Assembly (NCBI GenBank): GCA_964544295.1
Contig: CAZJBJ010000016.1
Span: 1 to 39,629 of the forward strand
DNA length: 39,629 nt
Source of the DNA: JAENVU01 sp964544295
GTDB taxonomy: Bacteria; Actinomycetota; Acidimicrobiia; IMCC26256; JAENVU01
Direction: 5' to 3'
This document shows positions 32,700 to 39,629 of the stretch, in pieces. A program made the translations under genes and the position numbers. Below the pieces are notes generated by a model. The model worked only from the letters and a program-made list of their open reading frames with translations, had not been told where the DNA came from and did no database searches. Numbering within the stretch: the first letter of the stretch is position 1; every line of letters begins with the position of its first letter.

Positions 32700-33473
32700 A
32701 TGAAGCCTCAGATCGAGAATCGGACCGTGCTCGTCACCGGCGGCGGGAGTGGCATCGGCCAGGCCACCGCGGTGGAAGTCGCCGAGCGCGGCGGCGTCCC
32801 CGCGATCCTCGACCGGGATGCGGCCGGCGTCGACGCGACCGTCGAGCTCGTGCGCGCCGCCGGGGGCACCGCCCTCGCGCTGACCGTCGACGTCGCGGAC
32901 GAGTCCGCGATGCGTGACGCGGTCGAGCGGACCGTGACCGACACCGGCCGTCTCGACGGCGTGGTCACCGCGGCGGGGATCTTCCACGGTCCGGATCTCA
33001 CCCCGCTCGCCGACGTGAGCCTGGAGACCTTCAATCACGTTCTCGCGGTGAACCTCACCGGCACGTTCCTGGCGATCAAGTTCGCACTCCCGCACCTCGT
33101 ACGACCCGAGGGGATGCCGCGGAGCAGCATCGTGACGATCGCGTCGACGGCGGCGCTCCGCGGTCACGGGTACGGCGCGGGGTACACCGCGAGCAAAGGC
33201 GGCGTCGCGGCGCTCACCCGGCTCGTCGCGGTCCAGTACGGCCCGGAGGGGGTACGGGCGAACTGCATCTGCCCGGGCGCGGTCGACACCCCGATGACCG
33301 GCGGCGTCTGGGACACCGACGAGTCGCGCGCCCGGATGAAGCGCGGGATCCCACTCGGTGTCGTGGCGCAGGCGCCGGACATCGCGTCGGTCGCCGGGTT
33401 CCTCCTCTCGCCGGACGCGCACCACGTGACCGGGCAGGTGATGGCGGTGGACGGCGGCACGACCGTCATGTAA
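32700..33473 (+). CDS. Short-chain dehydrogenase/reductase
   Basis: 257 aa from ATG 32700 (MKPQIENRTVLVTGGGSGIG). AILDRDAAGVDATV has Asp after the second strand, favouring NAD. TAAGIFHGPD, then IASTAALRGHGYGAGYTASK holds the catalytic residues, and ICPGAVDTPMTGG and TGQVMAVDGGTTVM end the fold. Substrate unknown. With the other two it makes three SDR genes in 3.2 kb, but they are not close copies of one another. Confidence 0.9.
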   Translation: MKPQIENRTVLVTGGGSGIGQATAVEVAERGGVPAILDRDAAGVDATVELVRAAGGTALALTVDVADESAMRDAVERTVTDTGRLDGVVTAAGIFHGPDLTPLADVSLETFNHVLAVNLTGTFLAIKFALPHLVRPEGMPRSSIVTIASTAALRGHGYGAGYTASKGGVAALTRLVAVQYGPEGVRANCICPGAVDTPMTGGVWDTDESRARMKRGIPLGVVAQAPDIASVAGFLLSPDAHHVTGQVMAVDGGTTVM

Positions 33474-33506
33474 GGCGATGCCCTCGCGGAGGGATGTCCC
33501 CCTAGA

Positions 33507-34172
33507 TTGGCGGTCATCGGCTCTCTGAACCCGTACCCACCCCGTCGGCCGCGGCGTCGACGAGTCCGCACGACTGCGGCGATCCTCGGCCTCCTCGTCC
33601 TCGCGAGCGCCTGTGGCAGTTCCGCCGCGAAGTCGGCGGCGCCGAAGCAGCTCCAGGGGTACGTACCGCGCCCCACCCTGCAGGTGGGCGAGCAGGCACT
33701 CCCCGACAGCTCGAACGGGGACGCCGAGTTCCCGTTCCGCGCCCAGCCCGACCAGCTCCTGCTGGCGTATTTCGGCTACACCAATTGTCCGGACATCTGC
33801 CCGACCACGCTCGCCGATCTGCGAATCTCGCTGAAGCGGCTCGGCTCCGAGGCCAACCGGGTGCAGGTCGCGATGGTGACGGTCGATCCGGCACGGGACA
33901 CCCCGGAGGTGCTCGGCAACTACGTCGACCACTTCTTCCGTAACCCTCACGCGCTCCGCACCGACGACCCCGCCGCCTTGCAGAAGGTGGCCGACGCGTT
34001 CGGCGTGCAGTACGAGATCCAGACCGACCCCCAGGGCAAGGTCGATGTCGGCCACACGTCGCTCGTGTTCGCGATCGACGATCAGGGTCAGGTCGTCGAC
34101 GCGTGGCCGACGGGCATGGACAACCAGATCGTCACCGACGACCTCCGACTGCTGTTGAGTGGCAAGGCCTGA
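33507..34172 (+). CDS. SCO1/SenC copper chaperone lipoprotein
   Basis: 221 aa, assigned from TTG 33507; no in-frame ATG or GTG is near, and GGAGGG lies 15 nt upstream, so the start is uncertain. N-terminal lipobox LLVLASACGSS. The thioredoxin-like domain has the copper motif GYTNCPDICPTTL (CxxxC) and the distal His in DVGHTSLVFAI. SCO1 delivers copper to the CuA centre of cytochrome oxidase. It is followed by PCu(A)C, its common partner. Confidence 0.9.
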   Translation: MAVIGSLNPYPPRRPRRRRVRTTAAILGLLVLASACGSSAAKSAAPKQLQGYVPRPTLQVGEQALPDSSNGDAEFPFRAQPDQLLLAYFGYTNCPDICPTTLADLRISLKRLGSEANRVQVAMVTVDPARDTPEVLGNYVDHFFRNPHALRTDDPAALQKVADAFGVQYEIQTDPQGKVDVGHTSLVFAIDDQGQVVDAWPTGMDNQIVTDDLRLLLSGKA

Positions 34173-34179
34173 CCGAACG

Positions 34180-34629
34180 ATGGTGCGCCGGTCCCTGGCA
34201 GCCGCCGCCGTCGCCCTGCTCATCGCCGCCGGATGTTCGAGCGGTGACGGAACCGTCGAGGTGCGCGGCGCGTGGGCTCGCGACACCGCACCGGGCCAGA
34301 CGTCGGCCGCGCTCTATTTCACCGTGGCGAATCCGACCGATCGGGCCTTCCGGATCACCGGCGTGACCGTGCCGCGAACGACAGCCCGCCGCACGTCACT
34401 GCACCGGAGCATGACCTCGGGCGGCGCAGGGCACGACATGGCATCGATGCGACCGATCACCACCGTCCCGGTCGCCGCGCACTCGACGCTCCGGTTCGAA
34501 CCGGGCGGGCTCCACGTGATGATGGAAGGCGTCCGCCAACCGCTGAAGGTGCGTGACCGCTTCACGATGACGCTCCGGCGATCCGAGGGCGCGCCGCTGC
34601 GCACCGAGGTCCGCGTCAAGGCCGCCTGA
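34180..34629 (+). CDS. PCu(A)C-type copper chaperone lipoprotein
   Basis: 149 aa from ATG 34180 (MVRRSLAAAAVALLIAAGCS; lipobox IAAGC). The domain has VRGAWARDTAPGQTSAALYF, HRSMTSGGAGHDMASMRPIT and GGLHVMMEG, supplying the His and Met copper ligands. It works with SCO1 in copper delivery to cytochrome oxidase outside the membrane. Separated by 7 bp from the SCO1 stop, so it is one operon. Convergent with the aldehyde dehydrogenase gene 18 bp later. Confidence 0.9.
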   Translation: MVRRSLAAAAVALLIAAGCSSGDGTVEVRGAWARDTAPGQTSAALYFTVANPTDRAFRITGVTVPRTTARRTSLHRSMTSGGAGHDMASMRPITTVPVAAHSTLRFEPGGLHVMMEGVRQPLKVRDRFTMTLRRSEGAPLRTEVRVKAA

Positions 34630-34647
34630 GTTCGGCACCGACCTGAG

Positions 34648-36132
34648 CTAGGTGGTCTGCGGGAACCCGAGGTCGGGGCCCCGTTGGGCCGGGTCCCCCC
34701 ATCGGGTGGTCACGACCTTGGCCCGCGTGTAGAAGTGCACGCCCTCCGGGCCGTGCACGTGCGTGTCGCCGAACAGGCTCTGTTTCCATCCGCCGAACGA
34801 GTAGTAGGCCATCGGAACCGGGATCGGCACGTTGATGCCGACCATGCCGGCGTCGACCTCGTGTTCGAAACGACGGGCCGCGCTGCCATCGCGGGTGAAG
34901 ATCGCGGCGCCGTTGGCATACGGGTTCTCCGACACGAGGCGCGCCGCGTCCTCGTAGGTGTCGGCCCGAACCACACACAGGACGGGCCCGAAGATCTCGT
35001 CGGTGTAGATCGACATCTCCGGCGTGACGTGGTCGAACAAACAGGGTCCGAGGAAGAACCCGGGCCGTTCGGTCATGCCGCGTCCGTCGACGACGAGTTC
35101 GGCGCCCGCATCAACGCCGGCGTCGACGTAGGCCCGCACGCGATCCCGATGCACTGCGGTGACGAGCGGGCCCATTTCCGCGTCGGCATCGTCGCCGGCA
35201 CCGACCTGGACCGCACGGGTGCGATCGGCGATCGCGGCGACGAGCTCGTCACCCACCCGACCGACTGCGACGACCACGGAGATGGCCATGCACCGCTCAC
35301 CGGCCGATCCGTAGCCCGCACTCACGGCGGCGTCGGCTGCGGCCTCGAGATCCGCGTCGGGCAGCACCACCATGTGGTTCTTGGCGCCGCCGAGCGCCTG
35401 GACCCGCTTGCCGTGCGCCGCCGCGGTCTCGTACACGTACCGCGCGATCGGCGTGGAGCCGACGAAGCTCACCGCGCGCACGTCGGGATGGGTCAACAAC
35501 CCGTCCACCGCTTCCTTGTCGCCGTGGAGCACGGTGAAGACCCCGTCGGGAAGGCCGGCGTCCCGCCACATCTCCGCGATGAGCAGCGACGCCGACGGGT
35601 CCCGTTCGCTCGGCTTGAGGATGAACGCGTTGCCGCACGCGATCGCGACCGGGAACATCCACATCGGGACCATGGCCGGAAAGTTGAACGGTGTGATCCC
35701 CGCGACCACCCCGAGCGGTTGGCGGATCGAGTGCACATCGGTGCCGGTCGACACCGATTCGGAGTAGCCGCCCTTGAGCAGGTGCGGGATCCCGCAGGCG
35801 AACTCCACGACCTCCTGCCCGCGCGCCACCTCACCGAGCGCGTCGGACACGACCTTCCCGTGCTCGGCACTGATGACCCGGGCCAGCTCACCCTTGCGCG
35901 CTTCGAGAATCTCCCGGAACGCGAACAGGATCGCAACCCGTCGGCCGATCGGCGTCTCGCTCCACTCCGCCGCGGCGCGGGTCGCGCTGGCGACCGCGGC
36001 CTCGAGCACCTCGGCGCCGGCCAACGCCACCTCACGCGCCGCCGACCCGGTGGCGGGATCGAACACGATCGCGGTGCGTTCCGGCGCGCCGTCCCAGAGC
36101 TTGCCGTCAATCCAGTGTTGGACCGTAGTCAC
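34648..36132 (-). CDS. mmsA: Methylmalonate/malonate-semialdehyde dehydrogenase (CoA-acylating) type
   Basis: 494 aa from GTG 36132, with GAGAGG upstream. ALDH fold: GVVAGITPFNFPAMVPMWMF, ILKPSERDPSA, SFVGSTPIARYVYE, ALGGAKNHMVVLPDADL and the catalytic Cys in YGSAGERCMAISV. These features mark the MMSDH subfamily, which oxidises (methyl)malonate semialdehyde to propionyl- or acetyl-CoA in valine, inositol and beta-alanine breakdown. It lies 10 bp downstream of potC, so it probably shares the transporter's transcript; a link to a beta-amino acid or polyamine route is inference. Confidence 0.92.
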   Translation of the reverse strand: MTTVQHWIDGKLWDGAPERTAIVFDPATGSAAREVALAGAEVLEAAVASATRAAAEWSETPIGRRVAILFAFREILEARKGELARVISAEHGKVVSDALGEVARGQEVVEFACGIPHLLKGGYSESVSTGTDVHSIRQPLGVVAGITPFNFPAMVPMWMFPVAIACGNAFILKPSERDPSASLLIAEMWRDAGLPDGVFTVLHGDKEAVDGLLTHPDVRAVSFVGSTPIARYVYETAAAHGKRVQALGGAKNHMVVLPDADLEAAADAAVSAGYGSAGERCMAISVVVAVGRVGDELVAAIADRTRAVQVGAGDDADAEMGPLVTAVHRDRVRAYVDAGVDAGAELVVDGRGMTERPGFFLGPCLFDHVTPEMSIYTDEIFGPVLCVVRADTYEDAARLVSENPYANGAAIFTRDGSAARRFEHEVDAGMVGINVPIPVPMAYYSFGGWKQSLFGDTHVHGPEGVHFYTRAKVVTTRWGDPAQRGPDLGFPQTT

Positions 36133-36142
36133 GTGATGCCTC

Positions 36143-37027
36143 TCAATTTCCCAGTCGCCGTTGCCGGCGTTGGCCCAGATACGAACCCAGCACCATGACC
36201 GCGATGCTGCCGAACAGGATCATCGACGCCAGCACGTTGATCTGCGGCGGAGTGGCCGTACGCGACTGGCCGAAGATCTGCACCGGGAAGGTCGTCGTCT
36301 CGGGGCCCGACACGAAGTACGTGATGATGAAGTCGTCGATCGACAAGGCGAACGAGAGCAGAAACGCCGCGAAGATCCCCGGCATGATCAACGGCAGGGT
36401 CACCCGGAAGAACGTGCGCGCGGGGGTCGCGCCCAGGTCCATCGCCGCGTCCTCGAGCGTCCAGTCGAAGCCGCGTATTCGGGCCTTGACCGTCATGGCC
36501 ACGTAGCTCACGCAGAACATGATGTGGGCGATCAGGATCGTGCCGAACCCGAGCGAGAACTCGTGGTTCGCCGTCACGAGGTGCGGTGCGAGGAACAGGG
36601 TGAGGAGCGACGCACCGAGGACGATCTCGGGCGTGGTCAACGGCAGAACGACCAGGAAGTTCACCACGGCGCTGCCGTGGAAGCGGTACCGCACGAGCGA
36701 GATCGCCATGAAGGTCCCGAGGATCGTCGCCACCAACGATGCGACGAGGGCGATCTTCAGGCTGAGTACCAACGCATCGACCAGCGGCGCGTTCGCGAAC
36801 GGATGCAACCAGTTGTCGAACGTGAACTCCTGCCACACCGCGTTGAACCGACCCTTGGGGGCGTTGAAACTGAACGCGACGATGACGAAGATCGGCAGGA
36901 ACAGGTACAGCAGCGACAGGCCAGCAAGCGCGTTGACGGCCATGCGTCCGATGCGGCCCCCCTTCGACATGACCGTGCCCGAGAGTTCCGCCGGGGCGCG
37001 CCCGGTAGTGGGCGCCAGCGCGCTCAT
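36143..37027 (-). CDS. potC: ABC transporter permease, PotC-type
   Basis: 294 aa. Six hydrophobic segments, with the permease loop LEDAAMDLGATPARTFFRVT LPLIMPGIFA (EAA motif) near residues 195-225. After a ~30-residue N-terminal cytosolic tail, the first helix is NALAGLSLLYLFLPIFVIVA. It belongs to the spermidine/putrescine-type inner membrane permeases. The ATG overlaps the potB stop by 4 bp. Works as a heterodimer with PotB. Confidence 0.92.
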   Translation of the reverse strand: MSALAPTTGRAPAELSGTVMSKGGRIGRMAVNALAGLSLLYLFLPIFVIVAFSFNAPKGRFNAVWQEFTFDNWLHPFANAPLVDALVLSLKIALVASLVATILGTFMAISLVRYRFHGSAVVNFLVVLPLTTPEIVLGASLLTLFLAPHLVTANHEFSLGFGTILIAHIMFCVSYVAMTVKARIRGFDWTLEDAAMDLGATPARTFFRVTLPLIMPGIFAAFLLSFALSIDDFIITYFVSGPETTTFPVQIFGQSRTATPPQINVLASMILFGSIAVMVLGSYLGQRRQRRLGN

Positions 37028-37893
37028 GCCAGGTCCTCCGTGCCGAGGATCCGGGCGTAGGTGATCACGACCACCATCACGATCGCCATGAAGACGAAGG
37101 ACAACGCGGCCGCCACCGGATAGTTGACCTGGACGAGGAACTGGTTCTGCACCACGTTGCCGATCATCGAGGTCTGGGCGTTGCCGAGGTAGTACGCATT
37201 GACGAAGTCACCGGCCGCGGGGATGAACACGAGCAGGCTCCCGGCGAACACCCCGGGCAGCGACATCGGGAACACGATCTTGCGGAACGCTCGCCAGGTG
37301 TTGGAGTACAGGTCCCGCGCCGCGTCGACGAGTCGCGGATCGATCTTCTCGAGGGCCACGTACAGCGGCAGCACCATGAACGGCAGGAAGTTGTACGTGA
37401 GTCCGCCGATGACGGCGAACGGAGTTCGTAGCAACGTGTCGTTGGCGCCCAGGATCCCGATGTCGCGCAGCAGGCTGACGACCGTGCCCTGGTCACCGAG
37501 GATCGTCTTCCACGCCAGCGTGCGGATCAGGAAGTTCGTGAAGAACGGCACGATGACCAGTCCGAGCAACACGTTCTTGAACCGCCCACCGCGGAACGCG
37601 ATCACGTACGCGAGCGGATAGGCGATCACCAGCGCCAACAGCGTGGTCAACGCCGCATAGACGAACGAGCGCGTGAACTGGCTCCCGTACTGGGAGAACG
37701 CGGTGTCGAAGTTCGACCACTCCCACGAGAACACCGGGTTCGCGAACCGGCTCGGACGCGACGACAACGCCATCTGCCCCAGCGTGTACAGCGGGAAGAA
37801 GAAGAAGATCGCCAGGAAGAGGAGCCCGGGCCCCAGCAGGAGCCAGGGTGCCCGTTGGGCGACCTTCCGACCTTGATCGTCGCGTTCGAGCAC
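37024..37893 (-). CDS. potB: ABC transporter permease, PotB-type
   Basis: 289 aa from GTG 37893. Six segments (APWLLLGPGLLFLAIFFFFP first) with the EAA loop VDAARDLYSNTWRAFRKIVF then PMSLPGVFAG. PFFTNFLIRTLAWKTILGDQ is a conserved family block. It forms the membrane channel with PotC. It starts 6 nt after the potD stop. Confidence 0.92.
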   Translation of the reverse strand: MLERDDQGRKVAQRAPWLLLGPGLLFLAIFFFFPLYTLGQMALSSRPSRFANPVFSWEWSNFDTAFSQYGSQFTRSFVYAALTTLLALVIAYPLAYVIAFRGGRFKNVLLGLVIVPFFTNFLIRTLAWKTILGDQGTVVSLLRDIGILGANDTLLRTPFAVIGGLTYNFLPFMVLPLYVALEKIDPRLVDAARDLYSNTWRAFRKIVFPMSLPGVFAGSLLVFIPAAGDFVNAYYLGNAQTSMIGNVVQNQFLVQVNYPVAAALSFVFMAIVMVVVITYARILGTEDLA

Positions 37894-37899
37894 CGGCGA

Positions 37900-39084
37900 C
37901 TAGCCCGCGCCGGTCACTTCGGCGAAGCGCTGGTCGAACTTCTCCTCGGCCTTGTCGTCGAGGACTCCGAAGATCGACAACCGGGCGAGGAACTCGTCGG
38001 TCGGCACCACGAGCGGGTTGTCCACCAGCGCGGCAGCATCACCGCCCAACTTCGTCAGCTCGTCGGCCACGCCGTCGACGGGCGAGATGTACTGGATCTC
38101 CGCGGTGAGCACAGCCGCGTTCTTCGGGTCGTAGAAGAAGTTGATGAAGTCCGTCGCCAGGTCGGCCTTGTCCGACGTGAACGGGATCAAGAAGTTGTCC
38201 GACCACAGCGTGGCCCCCGAATCGGGGACGACGAACTTGATGTCGGGGTTGTCCTTCGAGATCTGGGCGACGTCTCCCGACCACGCGAACGCAGCCGCCA
38301 GGTTGCCGGCCGCGAGGTCGCTGACGTACTCGTTGCCGTTGGTCCCGGAGAGCGTGCCGTCCGACAACGCCTTGTCGAGCCGATCGAACGCCGGCTCGGC
38401 GTCGGCGAAGGTGGGCTTCGTGATGTCCTTGCCGTCGGCCAGCATCAGCAGCCCGATGGTGTCGCGCATCTCGCTCAACACCGTCTTGGTGCCCCCGGCG
38501 GCGAAGAAGTCGTCCATGGTCGTGATGTCCTTGCCGACCGACGCCCGGTTGTACGCGATCCCGGCGATGCCGGTCGCCCACGGCGCGCTGTAGAGACGAT
38601 CCGGGTCGAAGGCGGGGCTGGCCAGTGCCGCCCGCAGGTTCCTCTTGTTCGGGAACTGCTTGGCGTCGAGCTTCGAGACCCACTTGACCTGGTTGATCAT
38701 GCGGCTCGCCATCCAGTCGGTGAAGACGATCCCGTCCCGGCCGATGCTCTTGCCGCGGCTGAGGTTGGGCCGGATCTTGGCGAAGTACTCGTTGTTGTCG
38801 TTGATGTCCTCGGTGTAGGTGAGCTTGATCCCGGTGTCGCGGGTGAAGTCCTTCTTCGACTGGTTGCTGATGTAACTCGTCCAGTTCGAGATCGCCACCG
38901 ACTTGGCGTCGCCGCCGCCACCGCCGGAGGAGCCGCTGCTCGAACCGCAGGCCGCCAGCACGGCCGGCGCGATCACCGCACCACCGAACAGGGCGGCCGA
39001 GCGCCCGAGGAACCCGCGTCGGGACATCGCGTCGCGTGCCATGCGGACCGCTTCGGCGCGCCGGAGGGCTTCGTGGTCGGTCAT
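37900..39084 (-). CDS. potD: Spermidine/putrescine-type substrate-binding lipoprotein
   Basis: 394 aa from ATG 39084 with AAGGAGA upstream; a longer frame start is disfavoured. A twin-arginine motif (SRRGFLGRSA) is combined with a lipobox (AVLAACGSS), then a Gly/Ser linker. The binding fold begins VAISNWTSYISNQSKKDFTR and DTGIKLTYTED. Further blocks are GKSIGRDGIVFTDWMASRMI, YSAPWATGIAGIAYN and FAWSGDVAQI. It captures a polyamine or a related cation outside; the ligand is not certain. Confidence 0.92.
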   Translation of the reverse strand: MTDHEALRRAEAVRMARDAMSRRGFLGRSAALFGGAVIAPAVLAACGSSSGSSGGGGGDAKSVAISNWTSYISNQSKKDFTRDTGIKLTYTEDINDNNEYFAKIRPNLSRGKSIGRDGIVFTDWMASRMINQVKWVSKLDAKQFPNKRNLRAALASPAFDPDRLYSAPWATGIAGIAYNRASVGKDITTMDDFFAAGGTKTVLSEMRDTIGLLMLADGKDITKPTFADAEPAFDRLDKALSDGTLSGTNGNEYVSDLAAGNLAAAFAWSGDVAQISKDNPDIKFVVPDSGATLWSDNFLIPFTSDKADLATDFINFFYDPKNAAVLTAEIQYISPVDGVADELTKLGGDAAALVDNPLVVPTDEFLARLSIFGVLDDKAEEKFDQRFAEVTGAG

Positions 39085-39100
39085 CGTTCTCCTTCTTGGT

Positions 39101-39629
<529 letters not shown>

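Noticed and set aside
30286..33473. Three SDR genes as a recent tandem duplication
   Set aside because: The cofactor and active-site segments differ strongly and one gene is on the opposite strand.
33503..33508. TAGATT as a -10 box for SCO1
   Set aside because: It overlaps the assigned start codon and no -35 is visible; it may only mean that the true start is uncertain.

Overview
This is a 39.6 kb stretch of a GC-rich actinobacterial chromosome. The order rex - siroheme N-domain - hemA - hemC - cobA/hemD - hemB, a mycothiol glycosyltransferase (mshA), a two-motif RsiG-type c-di-GMP protein and many ATGA/TGATG gene overlaps all point to Actinomycetota. The family repertoire (MaoC, SDR, acyl-CoA synthetase, mmsA, an XRE/RsiG pair) fits an uncultured or marine/freshwater lineage such as Acidimicrobiia; that placement is inference. 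A run of ten Ns at 20155-20164 shows the sequence is a draft or metagenome scaffold. No tRNA, rRNA, CRISPR array, insertion sequence or phage gene was recognised.

Layout. 1-5846 (minus): tetrapyrrole operon led by the redox repressor rex, with a candidate Rex operator at 5911-5926. A perfect 74-bp tandem duplication at the hemC-cobA/hemD junction creates two coupled 25-codon mini-ORFs. 5968-8138: a 7-TM membrane protein (plus) convergent with an acyl-CoA synthetase (minus). 8302-15908 (plus): secreted SCP/CAP protein, large patatin-like lipase, CPBP protease, seven-bladed propeller lipoprotein and FAD oxidoreductase, then a decayed maltokinase-cap-like remnant (15909-16178). 16206-20899 (minus): a 30-aa membrane peptide coupled to a DUF62 SAM hydrolase lacking its usual histidine, proC with a structured leader, a YbjN-like protein, mshA, an XRE regulator (interrupted by the N gap) and an RsiG-like protein.

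20969-25149: superoxide dismutase and a DUF1295 protein (plus), then on minus a MoaD/ThiS-like protein with residues beyond its Gly-Gly, a double-hotdog MaoC dehydratase with an upstream in-frame DksA-like coiled coil, and a coupled LonN / SirB1-like pair. 25175-29839: a divergent copper-type module. Minus: zinc-finger anti-sigma, CopC-CopD-YtkA fusion, YcnI. Plus: ECF sigma factor and a 350-aa membrane protein. All three exported proteins are predicted to start with histidine after signal cleavage.

29857-33473: HIT protein, three SDR oxidoreductases and a TIM-barrel sugar isomerase-like protein. 33507-34629: SCO1 and PCu(A)C copper chaperones for cytochrome oxidase assembly. 34648-39629 (minus): polyamine-type ABC transporter (potA partial, potD, potB, potC) running into an mmsA-type semialdehyde dehydrogenase.
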